Source of the DNA: Xanthostigma xanthostigma
Lineage: Eukaryota; Arthropoda; Insecta; Raphidioptera; Raphidiidae
Reading direction: 5' to 3'
NCBI GenBank assembly: GCA_963575645.1
Contig: OY754470.1
Location: 7,944,501-8,008,500, forward strand
Length of the DNA stretch: 64,000 nucleotides
Shown: piece after piece, positions 23,866 to 36,628 of the stretch
How positions within the stretch are numbered: position 1 is the first letter of the stretch
Layout of the letters: the number at the start of each line of letters is the position of its first letter
Notes under the pieces: generated by a model
Told to the model about the DNA's origin: nothing
Databases searched by the model: none
Seen by the model: only the letters and a program-made list of their open reading frames with translations
Program-made: the position numbers and the translations under genes

Positions 23866-26800
23866 ATGGCTGAAGCTCAATCCGATGGTCGAGATACGTT
23901 ACCAAAATCAGGCAGAGTGAATGAAGGTTAGTGGACCATGACAAAAACTAATTAAAAATGTACCGTGTATTCAAATTGTTGTCTACAATTCTGTCAGTCC
24001 AACTTCATTGCCGTTCTATTTAATTAACTAAAGGTCGTTGCCTTTTTATTGGTACTTAATATTTAATTGTCCTGTCTATATAGGAATTTGCTGTAAAAGT
24101 CGTTTAAAATACTGTTTACATTGTTTTTTGTATCTATTTAACTATTTTCCTTTCACATATTACATCAATACTTTAAAATCCCGCAGGTTAAGGAATTATT
24201 AAAATTCATAGAGTTTCAAATATTTATTTTTTGCAATTAGTACTAAGTATAGTTCAATTTCAAAACGAATTACAGACAATAATTTGCAACGCCTACTTCC
24301 GCAACTTTTGAGTTGTTCTCTTTTTGCTAAGTGGTCCGTGAGACTGAATAAAAAAATTTAATAATACCTGTGTAATACATAATAAAATGAATATCTAATT
24401 TAGGTACCTACTTTGTCTACATTTAACATGAACATTTAAATATTATGGCCAAATGAAATCAAATTTTTTTCCAGGCCCAGATGTTAATTTATTATATTAA
24501 ATATTTAAATACGTTAATCGAACTTTTTAGTAACATTTTATTCAAATTTCTATGACTTATAAGAACAAATAAATATATTAATATGGTTAATAGCTATAAT
24601 GACATTTTGTTTCTTATTATTTTCAGTTTGCCGTGAATGGCTTGTCCGTGAAGATGGTGCATTGGCTTATAGATTACAATCTGAGGAAAGTAAGTACTCA
24701 ATAATTTTTACATGGAGATAAGTATTTTTTCCCGAATCTTGATTGTTCATTTAATGTTAATTGATTATTAAAAACGGAACCTTTATAGTGAGACATCATT
24801 GTATGTTATGCCACAGACGATTTTGTCAGGGGTGTGTTAGTTACATTATTGATAGTTCTGAATTCCCAAAGCATGTCGACAATACAAAACTCTTCAGGCA
24901 CAAGTACAACTGCATGTGTACTGATTAAATTCTAGAACTCTTCCGGCAGTTTGAACCTGGCTTTATATATTCTAGGAACCTAGAACAGCTAAAATCAAAT
25001 ATTTAGATAGTCCGAAAAATCCGGGAATTTGACAAAAAAAAATGTGAGCCGTCGCGGGACGTCTGGCAGATGTGAAACATAATTTAATCTACCAAGAGAG
25101 TAGATTTTACATTTACTGGCGCTTCAAACACACCAAATATACGCGTGCTTAATGCACAGATGAATGCACACTTTAATTATAATAGTAAACAACACTGTAT
25201 ACCCTGTGGAGTATACACTATAGGTATCGCACAGTCGATTGTGTGGCGACGCGTCGCCACGCCAGAAATCTGTTTTACGTGCGTCTATAAATGTTTCACA
25301 TCAACAAACACGCAGTTGTGTCTAAAGAGTTCTGTATTGCCGACAGACGCTTTGAGAGTTCAGAACAAAGACTCAGAACCAGCTCAAAACTTATATCGAC
25401 TTGAAATTCGGCATAGTCATAAATATTCTGCTCGTACCTAGTTCAAAAGCCAGATTCACAACATACTAATGGCCATTTTTGGGCGGCTAAAAATGAGTAA
25501 TTTTTTTTGTATCCGATCAAGAAGAGTGTCACATGAAAGAGCTCTCATTACGGATTTCATAACGGTATTTATTTTTTTTAGCTGCGTATTTTTTGACATC
25601 GAAAATATATATTAAAACGAGCGCCAGCGCGTTTTAACAGTCACACGCGTCAGAATTTCATTGTGACTGAGATAAATATAGTATTTTTTGTTGTATCTCC
25701 TATAAAATTGTCTTAATTTTTGGTGTTTCAAAATTTTTGACATTTACACAAGACGTGTGTAATGGGCCACATACATACATAAAGTGGCTATTTTATAGGG
25801 GTTAGGACAAAAAAAAAATTATTTAGTATTATGATAGTATCTAATTTTAATTACATTTTTGCGATAGTCAAGTGTTGCACGAAAAACACAATATTTCGAG
25901 TTCAGGGAAAATTATTTATGATATTAATCATTAAAGGGGTCAACTGTGCGAATCCGTCGCTACTAAATACTAATGAGTTGTGAACAATGTCTTAATAATC
26001 GTTTATTATAACAACGTTAATTTACGCTTCCTTGCTTTGTTTGCTGTTTGTATCGTCATCATATTCCTAGAATTCAATAATATAAAAATGAAATAATTTT
26101 CAAGTAGACAGCAGCTGTTTTATGGTTAGGCAATATATTTCGCGAATTGCATTTTTCAATAAAATTTATAAAACGAGTCTTTTAAAATTGTCATAAAATC
26201 ATTATTGTGCGTATTTATGTTTGAGTCAGAATAACGGCAAATTCTTGATAACTCCAATACCAAACTAGCCATAATATATAACATAACATATTAAATAAAT
26301 ATACGGTGATTGGTGATGCGAGACATGGTGAATGTGGCTGTTCACTGTTGATGAACAACATGTTAGTGATGTAACGAATATTAACATTTACATTCGCAAA
26401 AATCCATGCAAATATTAACATCAGAAAAAAATATTTATTTTTTTTTTTAACTGTGAAAATAATATAAGTAACCTAAGTTTTTTCGCTAAGGTGCCTTTCA
26501 TCAGCCTTTGCTTTTAACATTAGGTAATAGAGCTTACACTTAGTATTAGTAATCAACTTAGTACCCAGAACCACTACAAATGTGTGCGTCTGACTGTCGT
26601 GGCCAATCAGCTACCAAATTTTAACCTTAAGGTGGCACTCACATGGCTATTTGTGTTCGCTATTGGGTGTTTGTTGCATTTGGCAAAATATATGACGTTC
26701 AAGGCAAACATGCAAATAGAGGCAAATACGACCATCCACACATAGCAGTCAAATAGCGAACACACAAACATTTGGCAGCAGAACGCAAGGTTCAAAATTC

Positions 26801-29800
26801 CAGGAATTTTAGCACTATTTCATTGTCCCAATTCATTTTCAATAGTAATTGTTCCAGTTCTCGCTCACAGCACAGACACAAAAATACTGCACGTCCGTAC
26901 AGGTTCACGGCGCGTGCGTTTCTGAATATGGCAATTGTGTGGACGGTTTATTTGCGTATTTGCCTATTTGACTCCTTTGATGTGCCTCGAAAAACCGACA
27001 GGCGCACGGTAACGCGTATTTGGTATTGGCCTTATTTGTCAAATAGGCAAATAAGGCCAACACTTTGTCAAATAGACTGTCCACACTTGGTAATTGTTTG
27101 TCAAATACACAAATACAAATAGCCATGTGAAGTGCCGGCATTAGACAATTAGTGTCAGATTTGAATATTTGCATTCGCGAATAACAGCGACAGATATTAA
27201 AAATTGACATTCGTTACATCACTACGCCATACTATACATGGTTATGTATATGTTACAGACAATGAGCGAGATGGTTGTTGGTGACTGCAAAAAATTACAG
27301 AATGAAAAGGCAAATATGTGTGATTTAGTTTTCCATTTTTAAGCGTGTGATTTTTTCTTGCGTATTAAAAGATGATAACTGCTCATAATTCTGTTCGTTA
27401 ATAGAAAATTATTTTTGGAGTAGCTTGAAAAAAATTATTAAGAGGATGATTACCAATTAAACTGGAACGGTCGAAAAACATATTTCCGTATTTACAGGTG
27501 ATTAGTAATGGTTATTATGCTATATTAATCCTTCAGAAAATCAACAATTCATATCAGAATTTGAAAATGAAGGAATGCCATCAATTCTATAGAAGAAAAT
27601 ATTTAGTTTTTCGTATCAAAGACTTTTTCAGTAAAGTTTGTTACATTTCAGTATGTTAAAAATACCATTTGGAAAATGTAGGGAAATATTTGTAAAGAAA
27701 GTTAGATTTCGCCCCAAAGTTTTCTCTTTTCCCCTCGCGTCCAAGGGAGGCGCCAATCAGCAGTAACAATAGTAGTGAACAATTCTGAATTACGTCCCCA
27801 AGAAAATGGAGACTGATCTCTCCAATCCCTATGCCCAAGAACATGACGGTGGGTTACACAATCAAAAACAAAAAGATTGAAATGTTCTCGAGATTATTCG
27901 AGATGCATCATAACAAATCAGTTTTGTGAAATATTTTCCAGACTTGATAATTTACTCTAGTGCAGAGGTGGGGAACCTGCGGCCTCGAGGCCGCATGCGG
28001 CCTCCGCGAGGTTCTTGTGCGGCCCTTTGCCACCTAGTACAAAATGGTAGAGTTCGTTTCAAACAACTATTGTACATCAACGCCATGACAGTTGCGCGGA
28101 AAATCCCGCCAAAGACAGTCATATTGTAACATGACGTCAGAATACTAGTCTAGTTTCAGATCTCCCATTTGAGTGTCACACCGTGCTTTATATGTATATT
28201 ATATTTAAAATTTTGTAGTATTATATTTTATTTTTTCTATATAATGCAATAAATTGTTAAATCTATAGAAAAACTATAATAATTTCACAAAAGTCACTTT
28301 CTTAGGTCAATCAGCTTATGCGGCCTCTCTTATTGCTGCCTAATTTAAATGTGGCCTCTAATGGTAAAAAGGTTCCCCACCTCTGCTCTAGTGTATGAAC
28401 AATTTTAAAAGTATTCTCCCATCTCCACCAAAGAACACATTTTAAGATTTGCAAAAAAAAATATTAATTAAAATATGAATTAAACGATGTATAATCTAAT
28501 TTCATAGCACAAGGACAATTGCTCCGCGCATCCCATCCCATCGTTTTCCCGCCCATCTACACCGATAAATAGTATTATATGAACTTTTGTAGAATACATA
28601 TAATATTGGTGTTATTTTTCGGTCACATATGCACTACACACTCGTATTCTATATGCTGTTAGTTGTGACCTTGGGATACGTCGACATTCTTTCTTCATGA
28701 TTGCTAAATGTGAAAAAAATAATGGACAACTAATTGCGCTGACAGAATATTTTTTGTTTTATTGATCGATATAATTGATTAACACTTTCACGGTCAACGC
28801 TATTTAATTAGGTGCGTTTTTGGGACTTCTAATAAAGAAAAATGCATATTTCTTAATTAAATGTGATTAGTTGCTAATAGTTCGTACGCCTGACACAACA
28901 TCTACATGATATTGTTGTCAACATTAATATTATTATGCTTCTGTTGTTAGACCGTTAGACAATAATACCCGAACTACTGAACTGATTTGGTAAATTACTT
29001 CACTTTTAGTAAGCCTGTTTCTTCCTAAGTGATAGGGAAAGCAAAAAGGGGATGAATTCGAAAGTAGTAAGTTTTGTAGTCATATCGGCACCCGACGAAC
29101 AAAGGTCAAAGATACTAAAGCCAACCTCCACCATATTATTTATAAGGTATTTGACCAGTATCATTAGATATTGAAAAGCTGTTATAGTTGGGATTCTAAC
29201 CCACGACAGTGTGATCCAAAGACAAACACGCTGACCATACATCAAGCTATCCTCCAACGAAAAAAATTCAATAGATTGATCATAGCGCAAACTTTTATAT
29301 ACATGATGATGTAAGAGAATACAAATTGTGGTTAGATGATAGGGGTGTATTGTTCTAAAACGAGAGCGTTATACTACCTACTTGAAGTAACAATATTAGG
29401 TTACAGTTAGTTACAGTTAACAAGAAGTTAGTTTTGATTACAGAAACAACTAAATGCTTATTTTATAAAGTTAAAGTTTTTAATATTTATGATTTTACCC
29501 TAAAAATTATGTAATTGAGTTTTCGAAATTCGAATCAACTTTTCGAATAATGAGGCTATTTTCTCATTTCAAATGAACATTTACTTCCTGGCGTAGACAG
29601 ACTTAAATACTAGAGTTAAATGATTTATAAAAGGTCTTAATAATCTAGATCGATAGATTATGACAATTGAGAGTATTAAGGTCTGTAGTCAATTTAAACA
29701 TGCTATTATGACACAGTAAGGAAAACCCTCAGTTAAAATAAACATCAAAACTACGTTCCCGTATTGTTTTACAGATTTTTTTGTTCTCTTTAGAATCACT

Positions 29801-32800
29801 GTATGACAGTTATTCGGTCATAGCAGGTGAAATTCAATTAAATTATTAAAACACTGTGTTGTGCTAATGTTTTTCATATTGTTGGCAAAGTAAAAGTTTT
29901 AATTAAACAACATTTACGTGATAATTATTGGAGTCAAAGATTAGTTTTTTTTTATATATTATAATGAGTATTTATCAGTCTCAAAATTATATAATTTTTG
30001 CTGAAAGAATAGTTGCAGAACTAAGAACATTACAACTTGAAGTGAACAAACTTTATTATTCAGTTAATAAACAGATCAACAATTTAAGATATATGATTTT
30101 GTGCACAAGAAATTTAAGTGTAGAAAGTATCACGATACCGTTTAGATGCAGAACTTCTGTATTTTCAAGAGACAATCGTTCTAATTTTCTTAATTACTCA
30201 AGTTACAATGGCAGACTTGAAGAACCTTATAATTATGTGCATAACTGCAACAGAAACATAGTGTTTTTTCTTCAGCATTTGGAGTTCAAATTTAAACAGG
30301 AATTTGATAAAATGGTTGCAGTGTTTGAAAAACTGAAAACGGAAATTGAATCGTCTTTTCAACCTTATAAAAAATGTATACACGCAAACGACTATGTGGC
30401 CCTATTTTTAATTTAATTATATTCAGACAACAAAAAGAAAAAATGATTGTTACTTAAATTATGCATAAATTGATGTTAGAGTTTTTTTTATTTGTACGGA
30501 TGAAAGAAATCGTAAACAAGGTTAATAAAAAGTGCATGTGTCCAAACTAAAGGATCATATAGATTTTAATTATATAATTACTCTGAAATCAGTAGTAAGA
30601 ATAAACGGAGATTTAATTAATAATGAATGACTTGATAGAGGTAGTAGCAAAATCCTGTATCAAATATCAAGGAAGTAAATTAGCTTACTGGTAGTCCTGG
30701 AACAATGCATCAAAATTATTAAAGTTTTTTTTCTGTCTTTGTTTCAGTTGACCAACATTTGTCAGGTAATAAACACCGCAATGCTCAAGTCCGGGAAGAT
30801 TTCCCATGTGCCTTGGGAGAACAAATCCGCGAACAAAAGCAGGCTGAAGAAGTTGCAGCACGATATCGCCGATTAATCAGAGAACAGTAAGTCTGATAAT
30901 AGCTAATCGGCCATCTTGCTGACGTCTTTTCTAAACAATACTACTTTAAAATTATATTACACTTTTTTTGGATAATAGGAGCTCGTAAAGACAGGCGCGT
31001 AATTAAAAATTGCACAACTTACTATTCTGGAGCCATCTAAAATTGTTTACTTTTATTTAGGGAAGAGAGAGACGCTAAAGTAGCCGCTGAAGTGGCGGCA
31101 AAATTGGAACGCGAAGAAGAAGCGAAAAAAAGAGCTCTTGAGGAAGAAGATAAAGAAATAGCTCGAAAGTTACAGGTAAAAACTTTTTTCAGAAATTAGA
31201 ACTATCTATAATTTAAGAGATAAAAATATGTAAACCAAGGGTCGTATATCGTGTTGGGTTACTGGATAAAGTTGATTCTGGATTAACTATTATTTTGTGT
31301 AGATATGTTAGAAGCCAATGAAAGTCTATCATGAATCATGATTAAGCGACAAATCCTTTGTTTACTTGCTTCTCATTGCCGTAGGTTTTAGCTTGATTAA
31401 TAAGAAGATATTTTTCAAAAATAGTTGTTTATGAGTTGAATTGTGATCACAAAGTCTCTTCTATATTGTAGTCTTATGATATACTTGTTTACATCTGAAA
31501 TTTATGTAAATAAAATTCCTCAGTTAAAATAAGCTTTACTTTTGGACTCTCTTTTTCTTATCTTTGCTTATTTTTTAATTGTACAAAATTGTCTATTATT
31601 ATGAGTACACAGTATTTTGTGTATTGCGCGTTCAAAAACAAAACATGCTTTCTATTATTTTAAAGGGCAAGAACAGTTGTTTCAATATCCAATAATATTC
31701 TGAACAGAGAACTGAATAAAGAAAATAATGTAGTTCAATAAAATTGTCAATTGTTTCCTTTCTGTTGCACTGTCATTTGCTTCTTTTCTTAGGACCGCGA
31801 TCGTCTCAAACAGCTTCAGCACTCCCAACAGTCACAAGTTGAATATGAAAACGTTCCAATTAAATCGAATCATACACCCGTTTATCAGAATGTATCGATG
31901 AGTAGCACATATCATCACAACCCTCAACATCACAATGTACCGAATTTACAACACAATTCACTGCCTAATGCACAATTGCATTCACATGAAATGCATTTAC
32001 AAAATACTTATCCGTCCCATGCGCACCAGTCTATCAGCACGAGTTTACCTGCTCCACATGTAAATAGTATGTCGCAAAGAATCAGAACTGAGTACGGTTT
32101 AGAATTACCGCGAAGACAAGGTCAGTTGTTACCTCTTCCTCAAAATAATGGCAGTTTACCATCGCCTGGTTCGGACAGTCCGCACAAAGAACAAATGAAT
32201 ACAGCATTAGTGCAACAATGTATAAATCCACCACAGTACAGGGAACCACCGCTTCCAACGCATGCGCAAGCAATCATTACTCAAAATGGTCTGTTCACAA
32301 ATGTACTTAATCATCAAGATACATTGACAGAACAATTTAGCCAGTGTGTTCTTACGGATGATATTGGTTTACCAATTGATGAGGTAGAAGAAAAACGGAT
32401 ACAAGAAGAGAAAGATGCGGTTCGTATATAATAATAATTTTATTTAATTGTTTGCATCTAATTCCAACGTATTTTTTTTTCTTTTTGTTGTTTTTCAGTT
32501 TATTTTTGCTGTGCCAGTCAGCGGGTGTCGCACTAGTTCATGATTTATTAATGGTACATGACTAGAGTGACACTCGTAGATTGTTGCAGTTGTTTTCGTA
32601 GCTGCTAATATGTTATGTTGGTAAAGTTTGTTTGTTGCATGCTATTTTATTGTGTGAATATTTTCCCTTAGGAATTGACGGATTTATGTCCGTCTTTTGA
32701 AAGGACAGAACCGTAACTTCGCGACGTAATCATTACTGTTACTATGTTATTAGTTTTATGAACGGTAACTATGGTAACAACACCGGTTCTGTCCCGAAGT

Positions 32801-34725
32801 TACGTTTCTGACCTTTCAAAAAACCGCGGGCATTAAATAGTAATTTTATTGTAAATAGCTTTTTTCTGTTTCTCGTAATTTTTATTGATCATGTCCTAAT
32901 CACACTTGAATCGCTAGACGTATTTAAAGAAACCAGCAAGAGCGGTTGTATTTTTAGTTTTGATGGGCATCCAATGTTCTAGTATGAGCATTACTCACTG
33001 AAGTGGGTGGGCATTTGAAAGCTAAAGGGAAATGCAAAATATAGAAAAAAAACATCCAGTTTTCAATTCGGTCATTTTTCAAAAAAATATCTGAACATTT
33101 CGCAATATAGCGAATTTTTAGTGTTGGGCATTTGCATTGTCAAACTATGATGAATTCAGTTAAATGTTTAGAGCAATCAAATAAAAATCAATTAGAGATT
33201 GATTTTTATTGTTATTTTAAAAGGAATTAGCAAGACAGCTTCAAGAAGAGGAAGAAGGTGCTGTTGAATTATCCCTATTAAATCGAGATAGATTATTGGC
33301 AATCGAAGCTCAAGATAAGGAATTGGCACGCTTGTTACAAGAAAGGGTAATTCCTAAACAATATGCTCAGCATTTTTTAATTTTTCCAAAAAAAATCATA
33401 AACTTGTTTTTAGGAACGAGCTAAAGCGAAACGCGCACGTGAAAGGGCAAAACAAAAAGCCCTTATTAAAAAACAGCAAGGACAACCAACTCCAGATGTT
33501 GCTCATGAAGATTCATATTCTGACCCTGTTGATTTAATACCACCGTTAAAAGAACAACATCCAATTTACAAACATTCAGCAAGTAATCAAAGTTTTGTAC
33601 AAAGTTCAAACCAAAAATTCACACATAATTATTCACTTTCTACTATTGAGGACGATGTGAATTATAGTTATCCGATAGATCAAATAACAGATCTCGACGC
33701 GCCACCACGTAATCAACTTTCACATAATTCAGCATCAAATCATTTCCCATTGCGAGAGAGAAATGCTCCACTTACCGGTGCAAACAAGATGAAAATGTCA
33801 AACGGGAAATATATTCCCCATAGTGATTTGGGATTAGAAAGTGGGAATCCAGAACACGAAGTTGGTGTGTCACAAAAAAATATTCCTGCCACCAGACCTA
33901 CTCAGTTAGATTTAAGAAACATATCAAAACCAGCGGAACATGGGTGAGGCATTTTGTTTATAATTTTGGGCAATAATAATAATACTGTTCCACTTACGGG
34001 TTTGAATTTTACAGGTTAGCGATACCACCAGATGCGCAGTCATCTAGTGGTCCGCTGATTTTGCAGCAACAACATGTGAATATAGCAATGGCGATTGATC
34101 CAACTTACACTAGGAGATCAAATGTGGCGTCAACTCCACTAGATTCCAGTTGTGCGACAAGCCCGGCTTTGTCTCTTCCGCCACCCGGTAAAAATAATTT
34201 ATTTTATTTGTATTTTTGCACCCTAACTCAGATATTTTCGCTTTAAACTGTAAGTTAACTATCTGTTAAACCCGACTTTGCTCATATCTTCCATGACAGC
34301 GTAATGGTATAGTCTAACACTCTCAGGATAATACTTTGTACAATCGTGAAAACTTAATTGAGAAGGTAACAAATAAATATCCGATTTTTCCTTTGAAATT
34401 GAAAACGCCATTTTCCCTTTCAAGCTGAAAACGAGATTCTTGGAAATGTTTTTTTGAGTTCTTGGAAAAAACTGAATTACCCAATCTATAATATGTTATT
34501 GATTAATCTTTGATTGCGGCATAGATATGTCTCTACAATGATCTTCTTAAACAAATTATAAAATAAATTTCGAGTAAGTTAATTTAAATCTTGACCGCAG
34601 ATTTATCTGAAGAAGAAACCAGCCCAGTGCCACCATATATGCCAATTCAGGGTCAAAGACGTACTGCTTCATTAGAAAAGAAACAAAAGAAAAGTAAGGC
34701 AAAAGATGGCTGCAAACAGCAATAA
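23866..34725 (+). CDS. CCDC50: Coiled-coil domain-containing protein 50 homologue
   Basis: CCDC50 (Ymer) is a cytosolic ubiquitin-binding adaptor linked in vertebrates to EGFR and NF-kB signalling. Exons: 23866-23926, 24627-24689, 30748-30886, 31061-31175, 31793-32419, 33224-33346, 33414-33943, 34015-34187, 34601-34725; 1956 nt, 651 aa. The N-terminal family domain is clear: VCREWLVREDGALAYRLQSE, then IDQHLSGN and long charged helices rich in E/K/R/A. A His/Gln/Asn/Pro-rich middle carries a PPxY motif (PPQY), a WW-domain ligand. A second helical block (ELARLLQERERAKAKR) resembles the family's C-terminal ubiquitin-interacting helices. It is about twice the length of the human short form. Intron 2 (6 kb) is packed with repeats and a nested ORF. 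Confidence 0.9.
24788..24927 (+). CDS. Candidate alternative terminal exon, FYVE-like half finger
   Basis: After an acceptor (CCTTTATAG) in CCDC50 intron 2, an open segment of 46 codons follows in the phase left by exon 2. It encodes MRHHCMLCHRRFCQGC..., then ...KYNCMCTD and a stop. The RHHCxxC-x4-CxxC spacing equals the core of a FYVE zinc finger, but the first CxxC pair is absent and the last pair is CxC. It would give a short isoform with only the CCDC50 N-terminus. A captured exon remnant is the alternative; there is no proof of expression. Confidence 0.3.
26364..27224. mobile_element. hAT-type MITE containing a nested element
   Basis: The termini TAGTGATGTAACG and CGTTACATCACTA match the element at 16333-16677, as do the internal blocks TAGTACCCAGAAC and GGCCAATCAGCT. 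The flanks do not retain a clear 8-bp duplication (4 of 8 match). It lies in CCDC50 intron 2 and carries the TTA-flanked element at 26630-27140. Confidence 0.7.
26630..27140. mobile_element. PIF/Harbinger-like MITE nested in a hAT MITE
   Basis: The ends AGGTGGCACTCACATGG and (inverted) TGCCGGCACTTCACATGG are flanked by TTA (26627-26629 and 27141-27143). The homologous position in the 16 kb hAT copy (about 16598) reads straight through without insertion. Internal CAAATAGGCAAATA-type short repeats occur. The 3-bp TTA duplication is typical of PIF/Harbinger. Confidence 0.75.
27963..28385. mobile_element. Non-autonomous hAT element
   Basis: The inverted ends CAGAGGTGGGGAACC and GGTTCCCCACCTCTG are flanked by a perfect 8-bp duplication CTCTAGTG (27955-27962, 28386-28393). 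The GC-rich subterminal repeat GCGGCCTCGAGGCCGCATGC is of a kind seen in several animal hAT families. It has no transposase and lies in CCDC50 intron 2. Confidence 0.9.
29005..29290 (-). mobile_element. Possible tRNA-derived SINE
   Basis: On the minus strand TAGCTTGATGTATGGTCAGC resembles an A box and GGGTTAGAATCCC a slightly altered B box about 35 nt later. A unique-looking body of about 190 bp follows. The layout suits a SINE, but no second copy is present in this window to confirm it. Confidence 0.35.
29964..30416 (+). CDS. Intronless 150-aa hypothetical ORF nested in CCDC50 intron 2
   Basis: An ATG at 29964 opens 151 codons including the stop (30414-30416). I do not recognise the family. 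The product is Asn/Lys/Phe-rich with two likely amphipathic helices: FAERIVAELRTLQLEVNKLY near residues 11-30, and a KFKQEFDKMVAVFEKLKTEI segment near 114-133. There is no signal peptide, membrane segment or known motif. A poly(A) signal AATAAA followed by a GT-rich stretch lies about 105 bp downstream (near 30523). An open frame of this length is unusual in such AT-rich DNA. It could be a small nested gene, a retrocopy or chance; nothing shows expression. Confidence 0.4.
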   Translation: MSIYQSQNYIIFAERIVAELRTLQLEVNKLYYSVNKQINNLRYMILCTRNLSVESITIPFRCRTSVFSRDNRSNFLNYSSYNGRLEEPYNYVHNCNRNIVFFLQHLEFKFKQEFDKMVAVFEKLKTEIESSFQPYKKCIHANDYVALFLI

Positions 34726-36628
34726 TAGGAGACTCCGATTTTGTAGGATTAGTATATGAATTTGGTAATGCAAAGCTTTATTATTTATTATAAAAAAAGG
34801 AAACTAATACTACTTTAGTTGAAATTGTTTTTATTTTGACCAGAGATAATAATAATTAGTGAGTGAGGATATATTTTGTGGAATTTCTTTCCAAAGGTGT
34901 TTGATAATATGTTAAAGGCTGTGCTATGGAAAAACATTTCAGAGCAGGTTAACATAAAAATTTAGAAGGTGAGAATATGAATTTGAAATTGTGAAAATGA
35001 TGATCTAATAAACTCTCTCAGCCGAAAGTGTAAAACTCATTTAAAATGTGTTCATACATTTTAGGGCGTTTTCAATTAATATTTTTTTTATTATGAAAGC
35101 TCAAAATATGTGTTGATTTTCAACATCGGTAATTTTAAGCAATTTCGGTTATTTTTAATATGCTTATGAGTATGGGAAAGTGAAAGTTCTGACACCCATT
35201 TAAAATTGTACAATTTGCCAACATAACAAATTATTACATTTTTTGTTAAATACCAGATAAAGTTGAAACTAGAGATATATTTAATAATATTTATATAAAA
35301 TTGTTTAAGAGTATTCGTCCCTGCAAATACCCCCTGCACCCTTCATCCAAATCTTTTCCCCTCGCCTAAAAAACGGTTCGCGCTCTCCCGACGCTATTTT
35401 TAAAGCTAGAGGGTTCTGGTAAACGCCAAATGAAAGACAAAGAATCAGACTACAGATCCTTCAGGCGAATTTATTGGAAAAAATTCCTGAAAAAACTTAC
35501 AATCTTTTGAAAAAAATAATAAGCTACGTAATATTTCACACGTAGGCGAAACTGTTTTTCAAAAAATTCGCCTGAAGGATCTGTAGTCTGATTCTTTGTT
35601 TTTCATTTGGCGTTTACCAGAACCCTCTAGCTTTAAAAATAGCGTCGGGAGAGCGCGAACCGTTTTTAGGCGAGGGGAAAAGATTTGAGATGAAGGGTGC
35701 AGGGGGTATTTGCAGGGACGAATACTCTTAAAAACAATTTGACGGACAAATAATCTAGAAATTTTATTTTTACGGAGAAAACGTCACATCGTAAAATTAG
35801 AATTTAAATGGTTTTTTTGATTTTTGGGGTATAGTCCAAAAATTCAAATCTTCGAGAATACTACATTGTGCTACAATTTCTTGAAAGTATATGACTGAAA
35901 ATGTATTATCATTAAGTACAAACCCAAATTATATTGAATTTGTTGTTTTCTTTTTGAGATCTAATGACAATAATGTTAATATATAAATTATTTGGATATT
36001 TTCGTAACATATACTTACAATAAAATATGACAAATTATTTATACAATTTGTTAATAGTGTTTTATCAAACATAAACGCTATATTTTTTATAATAATGTAT
36101 ATATACATGTAGGATATAGTAACAAAAATTAATCAAAACATATTTTAACAAAAAAGAAAGCCATTTCAAGTTATAAGTATCCCGATTCCCGGAATAGCAA
36201 ATGACTGTAAATTGAAGTAAAACGTTTTGTTATTTAGGTATAGTAAAGTATTTAGGCAATTAGAAAAATATATTCACAATAAAAAAATAAGACTTCTGTA
36301 TGCACTACGCAGCAATACAACATAATATAACAAAAACAGCAACGGTAACAAAAATTACTTTGATGTTGCCTTATTGCGACGACATTATAGGTTAAATAAT
36401 AATTTTAATGGGAAAATTTGTATTAAGAGTTTTTTATCTTTGTGAATAAAAAAAATGTGAGATGTCAAAAGGAAGTTTTATTTCTATTCCTTTGAATTTT
36501 TATCCTTTATATAAAATCAAATGGGGTGCTTATATAAACAAACAAGTTTTTTAAATCTTTCAAAACACCTGTTTATTCGATTGCTATTCTGTACTCAGGG
36601 AATATGACGTATTTATCGAAAGAGGAAT
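34726..36628. other. Intergenic between convergent CCDC50 and PUDP
   Basis: It should contain both 3' UTRs. The palindromic element at 35309-35727 occupies its first half. The rest is AT-rich, with nothing else recognisable. Confidence 0.6.
35309..35727. mobile_element. Palindromic MITE flanked by TTAA
   Basis: Arms of about 165 bp are almost perfect inverted copies (GAGTATTCGTCCCTGCAAAT at the tip). They are flanked on both sides by TTAA (35305-35308, 35728-35731). TTAA targets suit piggyBac or Kolobok, but the tip sequence does not decide between them. It lies just downstream of CCDC50. Confidence 0.7.

Noticed and set aside
25140-25441. 98-aa frame in CCDC50 intron 2
   Set aside because: No family resemblance or splice context; the phase does not link to exon 2 or exon 3.
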